From positions 1-64,000 of the forward strand of contig NZ_JACHLC010000001.1 of assembly GCF_014207845.1 (NCBI RefSeq): DNA of 64,000 nt. The letters run 5' to 3'. This DNA comes from Chryseobacterium shigense (GTDB lineage: Bacteria > Bacteroidota > Bacteroidia > Flavobacteriales > Weeksellaceae). Below the pieces are notes generated by a model, which saw only the letters and a list, made by a program, of their open reading frames with translations, was not told the origin of the DNA and did not search any database. Made by a program: the position numbers and the translations under genes. Positions 33,600 to 43,418 of the stretch are shown here, piece after piece. How positions within the stretch are numbered: position 1 is the first letter of the stretch; every line of letters starts with the position of its first letter.

Positions 33600-34499
33600 T
33601 TATTTTCTGTTTAAAATTGCCTTGGGAAGCGGAACATATTCTGTTTCGTCACCGAGAACCAAAGGAAAAGCATCATGGTTCTGGTCATTCCAGTTCACTT
33701 TGGCCTGGTCGAGCAGCTCTTTATCTGAATTCACAAAATTCCAGAATATAAAACGCTCCTCGTCAAAAGGTTCGCCTCCAAAAAGATAGACTGTACCGTT
33801 TTCACTCATTTCAAATTCACATAATTTTGTGTCTTTGGCGATCATCAGCTGTTTTGAACCGTAAGAATTTCCTTCCGTGGTAACCGTTCCGTCCAGTACA
33901 TACATGGCTGCTTCACCGTAAAGATCTTTTCCGATGCTTATTTTCTTCGCTTCTTTTGTTTTGATCTCAATAAAGAACAATTTGCTGTGAACGGGAACTG
34001 CAGATTTTCTTCCGAATGCTTCACCGGCAATCAGTTTATACTGAACTCCGTCTTCTTCCCACACGGGAATCTCGTCTGCCTCAATATGATGGAAAGTAGG
34101 TTCTGTCTGTTCAAGGTGCTTTGGAAGACCTACCCAGATCTGGAATCCGTGGAGTCTTTTATCGCTGTGTCTTAAATATTCCGGGGTTCTTTCTGAATGT
34201 ACCACACCTTTTCCGGCAGTCATCCAGTTAACGGCTCCAGGTTTTATTTCAACTGCACTTCCGATGCTGTCCCGGTGGAAAATAGAGCCTTCCAGCAGGT
34301 AAGTTAATGTTGATAACCCGATATGCGGATGCGGAGGAACATCAAGATTCTGGTAATCCTTCAGCTCAGAAGGTCCCATATGATCGATAAATACAAATGG
34401 CCCAACCGCTCTTTTCTCACGGAAAGGAAGAAGTCTTCCTACGAGGAAATTTCCTATATCTGCGGCTTTTTCTTCTATGATAAGTCCGATATTTGACAT
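33600..34499 (-). CDS. Pirin-family protein 1 (quercetin-dioxygenase-like cupin)
   Basis: 299 residues from ATG at 34499; the frame extends upstream, but MSNIGLIIEEKAADIGNFLV is the standard start. Bicupin with PFVFIDHMGPSE, VPPHPHIGLSTLTYLLEGSI and VHSERTPE (iron ligands His-His-Glu-like). YhaK/YhhW relatives act on flavonoids; the physiological role is unclear. Follows the GNAT gene on the same strand. Confidence 0.9.
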   Translation of the reverse strand: MSNIGLIIEEKAADIGNFLVGRLLPFREKRAVGPFVFIDHMGPSELKDYQNLDVPPHPHIGLSTLTYLLEGSIFHRDSIGSAVEIKPGAVNWMTAGKGVVHSERTPEYLRHSDKRLHGFQIWVGLPKHLEQTEPTFHHIEADEIPVWEEDGVQYKLIAGEAFGRKSAVPVHSKLFFIEIKTKEAKKISIGKDLYGEAAMYVLDGTVTTEGNSYGSKQLMIAKDTKLCEFEMSENGTVYLFGGEPFDEERFIFWNFVNSDKELLDQAKVNWNDQNHDAFPLVLGDETEYVPLPKAILNRK

Positions 34500-34548
34500 A
34501 ATAAAGTAAATGTTTTTAAATTTAGATGAATGAAAGCTATTTATCCGG

Positions 34549-34860
34549 CTACAGTTTGTCGTATCCTTCGAATCTTTCATCTACAATACGTTTCCACTCC
34601 GGATGCCTCTTGATATAGGCGAAAACATAAGGACAGAACGGAAGAAGTTTTTTCCCGTTTTCTTCAATATAAGCCAGTGTTTTTTCTACAACGGCGGTGG
34701 CTGCTCCGGTTCCTGCCAATTCAGGATCTGTTTCCGTATGTACTAAGGCAATCTGCTGGCCCATTTCACGGTAATCGATAAATGCGAAATGCCCGTCTGT
34801 TTCTATTTCAAATCTTTTTCCTGCTTTTACAAGAGGAATGTTTTCAAATTCTGGTTTCAT
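34549..34860 (-). CDS. GNAT-family acetyltransferase, second copy
   Basis: 103 residues from MKPEFENIPL (an upstream in-frame start is possible). Same family as the one at the end of the run, with YREMGQQIALVHTETDPELA, GTGAATAVVEKTLAYI and LLPFCPYVFAYIKRHPEWKR. The conserved C-terminal CPFxxxxxxK pattern is shared by both copies. Substrate unknown. Confidence 0.85.
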   Translation of the reverse strand: MKPEFENIPLVKAGKRFEIETDGHFAFIDYREMGQQIALVHTETDPELAGTGAATAVVEKTLAYIEENGKKLLPFCPYVFAYIKRHPEWKRIVDERFEGYDKL

Positions 34861-34996
34861 AATTTTTTGTATTGTAAGCAGGCCGGCGGATCGCAAAAAC
34901 ACAAATTTAGATTTTTATGTTTTTGCGGTTCACCAACTCTGTTATATAAAGTTAATAAAAAAGGGATAATGTAAGATTAATATAAATTTAATTCTC

Positions 34997-35872
34997 TTAA
35001 TCTTCCAGATAGCCGAACTTTCCGGTGTTGTAATCTTCAAAAGCCTGCATAATTTCTTCTCTTGAATTCATTACGAAAGGCCCGTGAGGATAAATCGGCT
35101 CATTAATAGGCTCCCCGCTGATAATAAGTACTATTGCATCTTCCTGAGCTTCAATGCTGAATGTTTCACCTTCGTTTTTAAATAAAACAAAGTGATCTGA
35201 TGCTGCTTTTTGATCCCCGTTTACGGTGATGCTTCCTTCAATCACCAATGCTGCGGTATTGAAATGGGCCGGGAAGCTGAACTTGGCTTTTCCACCTGCT
35301 TTTAATTTGGCATTCATCATATTAATGGGAGTGAAAGTATCTGCAGGACCTCTGTGACCATTATATTCTCCTGCAATAACTTCTACAAGACCATTTTCTC
35401 CAAGATCAACACGTTCCATTGCCTTATTTTCTATAGCCTGATACTTTGGGCAGTTCATCTTATTTTTTGCAGGAAGGTTAACCCATAGCTGAACCATCTG
35501 GAAAATGCCTCCTTTTTTTGACCATCCGGTTTCATGATATTCTTTGTGAAGAACTCCTTTGGCAGCAGTCATCCACTGTACATCACCTTCGCCTATAACC
35601 CCGCCGCCGCCGGCACTGTCATGATGTTCTACTTTACCCTGATAAGCTATCGTTACGGTTTCAAAGCCTCTGTGAGGATGAACTCCTACACCTCTGGGCC
35701 TGTCGGAACCATTGAAATGAAATTTTGAATTGTAATCAAGCATAATGAACGGGTCCATTCTTTTCATGTCCAATCCCTGTACCCCAGGTATAAAATTGTG
35801 AACTCTAAAACCATCTCCTACAAAATGTGCAGGTTTTGGAGATACCACGATTTCTACTTTTTTCGCTGTCAT
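34997..35872 (-). CDS. Pirin-family protein 2
   Basis: 291 residues from MTAKKVEIVVSPKPAHFVGD. First gene of the run. Cupin motifs PFIMLDYNSKFHFNGSD, GVHPHRGFETVTIAYQGKVEH and KGVLHKEYHETG give the His ligands. Differs clearly from pirin 1 in sequence; the two probably differ in substrate. Confidence 0.9.
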   Translation of the reverse strand: MTAKKVEIVVSPKPAHFVGDGFRVHNFIPGVQGLDMKRMDPFIMLDYNSKFHFNGSDRPRGVGVHPHRGFETVTIAYQGKVEHHDSAGGGGVIGEGDVQWMTAAKGVLHKEYHETGWSKKGGIFQMVQLWVNLPAKNKMNCPKYQAIENKAMERVDLGENGLVEVIAGEYNGHRGPADTFTPINMMNAKLKAGGKAKFSFPAHFNTAALVIEGSITVNGDQKAASDHFVLFKNEGETFSIEAQEDAIVLIISGEPINEPIYPHGPFVMNSREEIMQAFEDYNTGKFGYLED

Positions 35873-35937
35873 AATATTGTGAATTTTATATAACAAAAAT
35901 ACTGCAGCGGAAAATCGGACACATTGATCTGTGTTAA

Positions 35938-35976
35938 GTTCGTTAAAAGGTAAAAAGGCTGAGATGGCAAATTGCT
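35938..35976 (+). repeat. Short dispersed repeat (GGTAAAAAGGC type)
   Basis: TTAAAAGGTAAAAAGGCTGA resembles, in reverse complement, the intergenic sequence at 52257-52340. Weak evidence. Confidence 0.35.
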
Positions 35977-37380
35977 TTAATCTTCTTTGGATTTCATATT
36001 CTTTCCATCTGAAATATGAAGTCTTCTGAAAACAAAGCCTGATATTATGGTTAAAATTCCTACGGTAAGGAAAGTGTACCGGAAAGCATTATGGGTTTCG
36101 CCTTTGATAAGGTCGGAGCTTTCAAATAATTTTAAAACAATTAATCCGAAAGCAATTCCAAAACCTATAGCCAGCTGCTGATTAACGGATATTAATGAAT
36201 TTCCGCTGCTGGTCTGAAAGTTCCTTAAATCTGCAATGGAAATGGTGTTCATGGAAGTGAACTGTATGGAATTGAAAAACCCCAGTATGGCAATGATGGG
36301 GATAAACCAATATAAGGAAGTATGAATATTGGGAACAGCAAGAAGGCAGATCAGGGTTCCGATGATAAAGGTATTCACCATTAAAGTCTGCCGGTAGCCA
36401 TATTTATTCAGAATTTTAATAACGGAAGATTTCCCGAACATAGCGGTAAGGGCCATTGGTGCAATGATCCATCCGGAAGTCACAGCCGACTGTTTGTAGG
36501 CAATCTGGATCATTAGCGGAAGTAGTAAAGGAACGGAGCTGATCCCTAAACGGGTAGCCAGGTTCCCTACAATTCCTACACGGAAAGTTCTTACCTGAAA
36601 CAGGTTTAAGGGAAAAATAGGATTCCCGTCTCTTCTGGCATGTTTGTAATAATAATAGAGGAACAGAAAGCCCAGAATAAATACAAACAGTACCGGGCTG
36701 ATGTTCTGCATATCTCCAAAAAGCTCCAGTGAAATGGATAACAGAAGCGAAGCGGCTGCAAAAATTAAAAATCCTTTCAGATCAAAATCAACATCAGTGG
36801 ATTGGTAATCCGGCATGTATTTAAAGCCTAAAATGATACCCAAAATTCCGATTGGAATATTGATCAGGAAGATCCAGTGCCACGAAAGATAATCTACCAT
36901 ATAACCTCCCACTAACGGACCAAGTACAGGGCCAATCAGTGCCGGAATGATCGCGAAGTTCATTGCTTTAAGCAGTTCGTTTTTATCAAAGGTTTTAATC
37001 AGGGCCAGTTTTCCAACCGGTGTCATCAGACTTCCTCCGACTCCCTGGATGATCCTTGAAATTACCAGATGGGTTAAATTTTGAGACATGGAGCAAAACA
37101 GTGATCCTAAACTGAAGAGCACCAGTGAGAAAATAAATACTTTTTTAGTGCCGAATCTGTCTGCCAGAAAGCCGCTTGCAGGCATAAAAACAGCCAGTGT
37201 CAGAACATAGCTGATGATAGCATTCTGCATATTGAGCGGAGATTCATGGAGGTCGCGGGCGATGGAGGGCAGGGAAGTGTTCAGGATGGTGGAATCCAGC
37301 ATCTGCATGAAAATTGCTGTGGCCAGGATAAGCGGCAGTATTTTTTTTACAGAGGTCTGTTGCGGGCTTGTTTCTGTCAT
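35977..37380 (-). CDS. MFS drug exporter, DHA2 (14-TM) family
   Basis: 467 residues, mostly hydrophobic with 14 segments. Marks: LDSTILNTSLPSIARDLHES (motif D1), GFLADRFGTKKVF (motif A) and GVGGSLMTPVGKLALI (motif C-like). Related to MdtD/EmrB, probably extruding toxic compounds by proton antiport. No membrane fusion partner nearby. Confidence 0.92.
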   Translation of the reverse strand: MTETSPQQTSVKKILPLILATAIFMQMLDSTILNTSLPSIARDLHESPLNMQNAIISYVLTLAVFMPASGFLADRFGTKKVFIFSLVLFSLGSLFCSMSQNLTHLVISRIIQGVGGSLMTPVGKLALIKTFDKNELLKAMNFAIIPALIGPVLGPLVGGYMVDYLSWHWIFLINIPIGILGIILGFKYMPDYQSTDVDFDLKGFLIFAAASLLLSISLELFGDMQNISPVLFVFILGFLFLYYYYKHARRDGNPIFPLNLFQVRTFRVGIVGNLATRLGISSVPLLLPLMIQIAYKQSAVTSGWIIAPMALTAMFGKSSVIKILNKYGYRQTLMVNTFIIGTLICLLAVPNIHTSLYWFIPIIAILGFFNSIQFTSMNTISIADLRNFQTSSGNSLISVNQQLAIGFGIAFGLIVLKLFESSDLIKGETHNAFRYTFLTVGILTIISGFVFRRLHISDGKNMKSKED

Positions 37381-37485
37381 TTGGTGTAGACTGGAAATCC
37401 GATTATTTCCAGATTTATTTTTGTTGAACCAGCTTCTGTTTTTAAAACAGTTTGATTCTTAGATAAAGAATTTGATATAAAATTA

Positions 37486-37518
37486 AAAAAGTCCTGTGAA
37501 TTTTCACAGGACTTTTTA
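37486..37518. terminator. Bidirectional-looking terminator
   Basis: AAAAGTCCTGTGAA / TTCACAGGACTTTT stem. On the minus strand it follows the stop of the secreted 270-residue protein gene directly. Confidence 0.85.
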
Positions 37519-37519
37519 T

Positions 37520-38332
37520 TTATTTTTTTGTTTTTTCGACTCCTTTCCATTCGTTGCCGGCTTTTCTGTACTGGCTTAGGGTGTAAGTTTTGAAATCTTT
37601 TGTTTTGTATTCGATGTTATCGGTGTTTTGTTCAAACGGCATGATGTAGTAATAATCAACATCTGTTTTGTCCGATTTGTTTCCTTTTTTCACAGACGGA
37701 ACATATTTGGAAAACTTATAGCTTGGAAGATACTGTTTTAGTCTTGTGTAGAAAGCTTTGTCTTCTTTTTCGTCAGGGATGATGTCTACGATATTGAAAT
37801 CGTCTTTTTTCTTATCAATCCACAGGTAATAGGTTTTTTCTTCGCCTACGTTTCTGTTTACAGAGTTAAAGGCAAACAATTCTTTAGGAACCAGTTCCTT
37901 GATCTTTTCAGGATCTACTTTGGTGTAGAATTGCCCTTTAGAAGGATCCACATAAGTTTCAAGGTTATACATCAAAACGGAATTGTTTTCGAAGTTTTTG
38001 TTCTTAAAATATTGGTTTAAAGACAACTCTGCTGTTGCTCTGAGCTCTTTTCCTCTTTCATCCAGTTTTTTGGTAGGATTCTGAGGGTTTACTTTTTTCA
38101 CAAACTCATATAAAACGACAGGTTTTACATCTTTCAGGTGAGGATACGTTTTAAGCTGCTCTGCTTTTACCAGCCAGTAAAACTGCTGATAATAATCGTC
38201 CTTATCCGCATCTTTCACGCTCTTATAAGCCAAAGCAAGCTTTTTTGAATTTAAGTACTTGCCATATTTTCCCTGTCCAAAAGCGAAACTGATGGATAGT
38301 AAGGCAAATAAAACAGTAAGATTTCTTCTCAT
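37520..38332 (-). CDS. Secreted hypothetical protein, 270 residues
   Basis: Start at MRRNLTVLFALLSISFAFGQ, a signal peptide; the longer frame adds ten residues. The mature part is lysine- and tyrosine-rich (VDYYYIMPFEQNTDNIEY) and contains no domain I can name. Alone in its transcription unit. Confidence 0.75.
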   Translation of the reverse strand: MRRNLTVLFALLSISFAFGQGKYGKYLNSKKLALAYKSVKDADKDDYYQQFYWLVKAEQLKTYPHLKDVKPVVLYEFVKKVNPQNPTKKLDERGKELRATAELSLNQYFKNKNFENNSVLMYNLETYVDPSKGQFYTKVDPEKIKELVPKELFAFNSVNRNVGEEKTYYLWIDKKKDDFNIVDIIPDEKEDKAFYTRLKQYLPSYKFSKYVPSVKKGNKSDKTDVDYYYIMPFEQNTDNIEYKTKDFKTYTLSQYRKAGNEWKGVEKTKK

Positions 38333-38482
38333 TTTTTTATAATTGATATTTTCGTTGTCCAAATATAATTATTTCTTGGATATTATTTTTGATTGTCGGT
38401 TAAATTATATTGATATTATTAACGTTATTCAAAAGAAAATCCTGTATTTCTACAGGATTGATAAAATTTTGAAATTGGAAGT

Positions 38483-38720
38483 AACAATCAGGAGCCGAGA
38501 ATCAAGATACTAGATGTTAGATTTCAGACATCAGATTTCAGATATTATGACTGGTGGTTTCGAGATCTTCAGTCACCCGGTGTTTGTCTTTGATTCAATA
38601 CTTACTGATATATCAGCTTCAAAATATAATTTTAATTACTTACAGCAAGCAACCGGTTTTTACACTTCTATACTCTAAAACCCTCAAACTCTCTGACTTT
38701 CAAATTTGTACTCGAACCCC
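38483..38720. repeat. Dispersed noncoding repeat, copy 1
   Basis: Begins ACAATCAGGAGCCGAGAATC, continues with GATGTTAGATTTCAGACATC, and ends TCGAACCCCGCATCACGAA. The same start, order and end occur at 53513-53758, with a variable middle of about 150 bases. The gap between the neighbouring minus-strand genes holds nothing else. Confidence 0.6.
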
Positions 38721-38723
38721 GCA

Positions 38724-40397
38724 TCACGAATCGTAACTCGTCTCATGTACTTTCACGGCTCTTCCGCTTGGATCATTCATTTTTTTGAAAGCTTCATCCC
38801 ATTCCAAAGCAATAGGAGTGGAGCAGGCTACTGAAGGAACAGACGGAACTGTTGCCGCTGCCGTTTCGCTTGGGAAATGTTCTTCGAAGATTGTTCTGTA
38901 ACGGTATTCCTCTTTGTTCTGAGGCGTGTTTAACGGAAATCTGAATTTTGCATTGGCCATCATTTCATCAGTAACTTCTTTTTCGGCAACCTCTTTTAAT
39001 GTGTCTATCCATGAATATCCCACACCGTCTGAGAACTGTTCTTTCTGTCTCCAGACGATAGATTCCGGAAGAATGTCTTCAAAAGCCTTTCTTAATACCC
39101 ATTTTTCTATTTTTCCTTCTGCTGCATGAATCATCTTGTCTTTAGGGTTTACGGTCATAGCAATATCCATAAATTCTTTGTCAAGGAAAGGAACCCTGCC
39201 TTCAATTCCCCAGCTCATCAGGGCTTTGTTGGCTCTTAAACAGTCGTAAAGGTGAAGCTTGCTTAATTTTCTTACTGTTTCATCATGAAATTCTTTCGCA
39301 TTGGGAGCTTTGTGAAAATAAAGGTATCCTCCGAAAAGTTCATCTGAACCTTCTCCTGAAAGAACCATCTTGATTCCCATAGATTTGATCACCCTTGCCA
39401 GAAGATACATCGGGGTAGAAGCTCTGATGGTCGTTACATCATAAGTTTCCAGATGATAAATGACGTCGCGTACTGCATCCAGTCCTTCCTGAACGGTGAA
39501 GTTAACCTCATGGTGAACAGATCCGATATGGTCTGCGGCTTTTCTTGCAGCAGCCAGGTCAGGGGATCCTACTAAGCCTACTGCAAAACTGTGAAGTCTT
39601 GGGTACCATGCTTCCTGGGTATCTCCGCTTTCAACCCTTTGTCTTGCAAATTTTGCAGTAACGGCTGATATAACAGATGAATCCAGCCCTCCGGAAAGGA
39701 GAACACCATAAGGAACATCGCTCATCAGCTGTCTGTGAACCGCATCTTCAAGGCCTTTTCTTATTTTTGATATATCGGTTTCGTTGTCTTTTACGTTATC
39801 AAAACTTTCCCAGTCTCTTTTATACCACTGCTGAAGTTCTGCTCCATCAGGACTGTATACAAAATGTCCCGGAAGAAAGGTTTCAATGGTTTTACAGATG
39901 CCTTCCAGTGCTTTTAGTTCTGAGGCAACGTAATAGTTTCCATTTTTATCCCATCCCTGGTAAAGAGGGCAGATTCCCATATGATCACGGGCTATAAGAT
40001 AGATTCCTTTTTCTATATCGTAGAGAGCGAAGGCAAAAATTCCGTTAAGCTTTTCAATGAAATCTTTTCCGTACTTTTTGTATAACGCAAGAATTACCTC
40101 ACAATCCGATTGAGTTTGAAATTCGAAATCCGGAAATTCTTCTTTTAATTCTTTATGGTTATAGATCTCCCCATTCACTGCAAGAACTATTTTTTCATCT
40201 TTAGTGAATAATGGCTGCTTTCCTGAAGTAGGATCTACAATAGCAAGCCTTTCATGAGAAAATACTACTTTTTCATCCTGAAATACACCGCTCCAGTCCG
40301 GGCCGCGGTGACGGATTTTCTTTGACATTTCTAAAACCTGAGGTCTTAGTATTTCTGTTTTTTGTTTGGCGTCAAACAAACATACAATTCCACACAT
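38724..40397 (-). CDS. asnB: Asparagine synthetase B (glutamine-hydrolysing)
   Basis: 557 residues from MCGIVCLFDAK, so the nucleophile Cys is residue 2 after Met removal. N-terminal glutaminase domain (KIRHRGPDWSGVF, LAIVDPTSGKQPL, NGEIYNHKEL), C-terminal synthetase with the ATP P-loop LLSGGLDSSVISAVTA and SGEGSDELFGGY. Makes asparagine from aspartate, ATP and glutamine. A good promoter precedes it. Confidence 0.96.
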   Translation of the reverse strand: MCGIVCLFDAKQKTEILRPQVLEMSKKIRHRGPDWSGVFQDEKVVFSHERLAIVDPTSGKQPLFTKDEKIVLAVNGEIYNHKELKEEFPDFEFQTQSDCEVILALYKKYGKDFIEKLNGIFAFALYDIEKGIYLIARDHMGICPLYQGWDKNGNYYVASELKALEGICKTIETFLPGHFVYSPDGAELQQWYKRDWESFDNVKDNETDISKIRKGLEDAVHRQLMSDVPYGVLLSGGLDSSVISAVTAKFARQRVESGDTQEAWYPRLHSFAVGLVGSPDLAAARKAADHIGSVHHEVNFTVQEGLDAVRDVIYHLETYDVTTIRASTPMYLLARVIKSMGIKMVLSGEGSDELFGGYLYFHKAPNAKEFHDETVRKLSKLHLYDCLRANKALMSWGIEGRVPFLDKEFMDIAMTVNPKDKMIHAAEGKIEKWVLRKAFEDILPESIVWRQKEQFSDGVGYSWIDTLKEVAEKEVTDEMMANAKFRFPLNTPQNKEEYRYRTIFEEHFPSETAAATVPSVPSVACSTPIALEWDEAFKKMNDPSGRAVKVHETSYDS

Positions 40398-40415
40398 GTT
40401 GTTACTTATTTGAAG

Positions 40416-40446
40416 CAAAAGTAGTGCTGATGTTTAAAAATAGCAA
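40416..40446 (-). promoter_or_regulatory. Promoter of asnB
   Basis: On the minus strand TTG, 20 bases, then TACTTTTG, matching the Bacteroidetes -33/-7 layout. Predicted leader of about ten bases. Confidence 0.7.
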
Positions 40447-40931
40447 TAAAAAATGTTTGTAAATTTATATTTTTAATTAATTTAATTATTTTAATGAAAA
40501 ATATTAAGTATTTGAATTGATTGTGATGGATTTAATTGATTTTTTTCGCCTGATAAAATTATGTTTATATCCTATACAAAATTAAAATGAAATAATTATT
40601 AATATATGGTAATTTATTATATGAATTTTAGCCCTTACTTTGTGGCTCGAAATAATTTTTTTTCATCATTTGTGTTTTTACCTTCTTGCAATTCTCTTTG
40701 CAAGAAGGTTTTGTTTTATAGGACCCCCTAACACAACCTCCTGAAACATTCCATGAGCTGAAACAGGCTTATCAGCTGAGGATTTTCCGTTTGCAGAAAA
40801 TGATATATTGAATTTCATAAAGTGTATGTATGGAGTTCTGAAAAACTTTGAAAACGGTTTATAAAATACATAAGTAGGGATTAATAATAAAGGCGTTACA
40901 GGTAAGTTGTCAACAGACCAAAAACGGTCAT
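40447..40931. other. Intergenic region with a hairpin of unknown owner
   Basis: Nearly 500 bases without an ORF. The left half is extremely AT-rich. A strong hairpin lies at 40680-40716, but no plus-strand gene precedes it, so it may end a small RNA (see findings). Confidence 0.5.
40680..40716 (+). terminator. Strong hairpin with T-run, possible small-RNA terminator
   Basis: ACCTTCTTGCAA / TTGCAAGAAGGT stem followed by TTTGTTTT. About 40 bases upstream is TTACTTTG, one mismatch from the promoter box. Confidence 0.6.
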
Positions 40932-40958
40932 AAAAAAGCTGCCTTTGAAGGGCAGCTG
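40932..40958 (-). terminator. Terminator of the RsmB-like gene
   Basis: On the minus strand AGCTGCC / GGCAGCT followed by six T residues. Confidence 0.85.
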
Positions 40959-40983
40959 TATATTATATCAAGAAGTTTAATAA

Positions 40984-42189
40984 TTAGGAAACTCTTTCGA
41001 TCAGCGCCATATAAAATCCGTCGTAACCTTGACTAGGCATTACTTTTTCATCTTTAACCAATTTAAATCCTGAATTGTGTTTCAAAAACTCTTCTACCTG
41101 TAAATTGTTTTCAGACGGCAGGATAGAACAGGTAGCATATACCATTTTTCCGCCTACTTTTACCATTTTGGAATAATCCTGAAGGATTTGCTGCTGTTCC
41201 TTTTTAATTCTGTCAATGAAGTCCTGGTCAATTTTCCACTTACTGTCCGGGTTTCTCTTTAAAACGCCAAGTCCTGAACAAGGGGCGTCAATCAGAAGAC
41301 GGTCTGCTTTATCATGAAGGCGTTTGATTACTTTATTGTCCGAAATCATACGGGTTTCAATGTTGTGCGCTCCCGCTCTTTTTGCACGGCGTTTCAGTTC
41401 AGCCAGTTTCCATTCGAAAATATCTAAAGCTACGATCTGACCTTTATTCTGCATCAATGCAGCTAAGTGAAGCGTTTTACCGCCGGCACCTGCACAGGCA
41501 TCCACCACTCTCTGACCTTCTTTTACATCAAGGAAATATCCTATTTTCTGTGAAGAAGCATCCTGAACCTCAAATAAACCTTCTTTAAATGCTGTAGTAA
41601 GGAAAACGTTCTTTTTTTCCTCAAGCTGTACGGCATCCGGGTAATTTTTTACGGTATAGGCCACTACATTTTCATCAGAAAGATCAGAAATCAATTCTTT
41701 GGTAGATGTTTTCAGGGTGTTGGCTCTTAAAACTGTCGGGGCCTGCTCATTTAAAGCACGCATTTCTTTTTCCCAGCCGGCACCCAGTTCTTTTTCCAGG
41801 GTTTCAGCCAGCCATTCGGGAATGGAATGTTCTATTGCTTTTGTAGGAACGGTATCTTTTTTAAGTTTGGTGAGGATATCTGCGATTTTAATTCCGTCAA
41901 ATTCTTCAAACTTCTTATAATTTGTTTTGCTCCAAAGCAGGTAGGCGATGATGAGCCTATAAATATTATTGGGTTTTACGCCTTCTCCCATATAATATTC
42001 AAGGCGTTTTTTCCAGCGGATGATGTTATAGAAAATCTCAGAAACAACGGCTCTGTCCTGGCTTCCCCATTTTTTATGAGCTTTTAAAAGTCTTTCGATC
42101 ACCTTATCGGCATATTTATTTTTCTCGAAAAATGTTTCCTGTAAAGCATCGTGAATTCCGATAGCCAGGTTTCTGTGAATAAGTTCCAT
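40984..42189 (-). CDS. RsmB/NOP-type rRNA m5C methyltransferase
   Basis: 401 residues. N-terminal NusB-like helical part, then the SAM fold DACAGAGGKTLHLAALM, and the catalytic motif LIDAPCSGLGVLKRNPDSKW with YATCSILPSEN (second cysteine). Methylates C5 of a cytosine in rRNA; probably 16S, as for RsmB, but the exact site is inferred. Confidence 0.9.
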   Translation of the reverse strand: MELIHRNLAIGIHDALQETFFEKNKYADKVIERLLKAHKKWGSQDRAVVSEIFYNIIRWKKRLEYYMGEGVKPNNIYRLIIAYLLWSKTNYKKFEEFDGIKIADILTKLKKDTVPTKAIEHSIPEWLAETLEKELGAGWEKEMRALNEQAPTVLRANTLKTSTKELISDLSDENVVAYTVKNYPDAVQLEEKKNVFLTTAFKEGLFEVQDASSQKIGYFLDVKEGQRVVDACAGAGGKTLHLAALMQNKGQIVALDIFEWKLAELKRRAKRAGAHNIETRMISDNKVIKRLHDKADRLLIDAPCSGLGVLKRNPDSKWKIDQDFIDRIKKEQQQILQDYSKMVKVGGKMVYATCSILPSENNLQVEEFLKHNSGFKLVKDEKVMPSQGYDGFYMALIERVS

Positions 42190-42271
42190 AAAATTGGGTT
42201 CTGCTATTTTGAATCTGCAAAAATACGACTTTTAATTGATAAGTAATTATTTATCGGTAATGAGTAATTTT

Positions 42272-42718
42272 TTAGTTTTTAGTTTTTTCCAGTTCAATTT
42301 CAAAACCACTTTTTTCAATACGCAAAGCTTTATTAATATCTATCTTGTGCTGCCTCATGATGTACTTTGGAAGATATCCGCTAAATAAAGTGATTTCATT
42401 ATTGTTTCTCTTTGTAATTCCATAGCTTAAGGATTTGTTTTTGTAAATTACTTCAAGAAAAGTATCCATAGATATTTTATAATTTTTCCGAACACTGCAA
42501 TTTTCTGAACTAAAGATAATTTCACCATTATCTTTAATTTCAATAATTGCATTTTTATCCAAAGAGCATTTCGTATTATCATAATCGAAAGGAAAAAAAT
42601 CAAAAGGCTGGTTTTTTATTTTCCACTTCCCTTCAAGATATTTATAATTTTCATCAAGAACGCTTTCTTTTTTACATCCAATAAAAAAGAGTAATAATAA
42701 AAAGCCGAAATATCTCAT
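42272..42718 (-). CDS. Lipoprotein, unknown function
   Basis: 148 residues. Lipobox [11 protein letters not shown]. The mature part [20 protein letters not shown] is lipocalin-like in style, but no family is claimed. Its start codon is 56 bases from that of yjdM on the other strand. Confidence 0.7.
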   Translation of the reverse strand: MRYFGFLLLLFFIGCKKESVLDENYKYLEGKWKIKNQPFDFFPFDYDNTKCSLDKNAIIEIKDNGEIIFSSENCSVRKNYKISMDTFLEVIYKNKSLSYGITKRNNNEITLFSGYLPKYIMRQHKIDINKALRIEKSGFEIELEKTKN

Positions 42719-42751
42719 GTTTAAAATTTTAATTAAAAATATTAAAAATTC

Positions 42752-42759
42752 TACCTTTG
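42752..42759 (+). promoter_or_regulatory. -7 promoter box of yjdM
   Basis: TACCTTTG fits TAnnTTTG, 15 bases before the ATG at 42774. This argues against the longer frame starting at 42717. Confidence 0.6.
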
Positions 42760-42773
42760 CAAAAATTAAAAAT

Positions 42774-43118
42774 ATGAGTGATACTGTACTTTGCCCGAAA
42801 TGCAGCTCTGAATTTACTTATCCAAGTGATGATATGATGGTCTGCTCCCAGTGTTTTTATGAATGGAGTCCTGAAGAGGCAGCTGCTGATGCTTCCAATG
42901 AAGGGAAAATTCTGGATTCAAACGGAAATGAACTTCAGGATGGAGATTCTGTAGTTGTAATTAAAGATCTTCCCGTAAAAGGCGCTCCAAAACCGGTAAA
43001 AGCTGGGACCAAAGTAAAAAACATCAGACTGAGACCGGGCAGTGATCATAATATTGACTGTAAAATTGATGGTTTCGGGGCTATGGCTTTGAAATCAGAA
43101 TTTGTAAAGAAAGCATAA
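42774..43118 (+). CDS. yjdM: YjdM/PhnA-family zinc-ribbon protein
   Basis: 114 residues. N-terminal zinc ribbon [21 protein letters not shown] followed by the PhnA-like domain ([19 protein letters not shown], then [19 protein letters not shown]). Despite the PhnA name, the family has no proven phosphonate role in most bacteria. Length is typical. Confidence 0.92.
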   Translation: MSDTVLCPKCSSEFTYPSDDMMVCSQCFYEWSPEEAAADASNEGKILDSNGNELQDGDSVVVIKDLPVKGAPKPVKAGTKVKNIRLRPGSDHNIDCKIDGFGAMALKSEFVKKA

Positions 43119-43250
43119 TCCGCTGACAATAATGCATAAAAAAAGGAAAGAATTGGACAGTGTAATCTTTCAAAAGACTTAATTGCAGAATATGCTAATG
43201 TCCGTCTTAAGGCAGAAAGAGAATTAACCAAAAATTTCCTTATGCTGTGG

Positions 43251-43304
43251 AAATGCAAATGTAAGAAAAAGTTTCAAACGGTCTCTTACATTTGCATTTT
43301 TTTT
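43251..43304 (+). terminator. Terminator of yjdM
   Basis: Long stem AAATGCAAATGTAAGA / TCTTACATTTGCATTT with a loop of about 15 bases and a T-run. The rest of 43119-43418 holds nothing I can support. Confidence 0.8.
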
Positions 43305-43418
43305 ATCCACATATTAACAATAACTATAAGAAAATGTATAAGTTACGGGAGCTGAAGCGCTAAACGGCAAAAATAAATTGTTATAAAACGAAGAAGGCTA
43401 ATCCGTCTTTTTTTGCTC

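Noticed and set aside
43140..43310. Open plus-strand frame after yjdM (DLIAEYANVRLKAERELTK)
   Set aside because: It looks weakly protein-like, but has no start codon, follows an in-frame stop and runs through the terminator hairpin. Not enough to call a relic.
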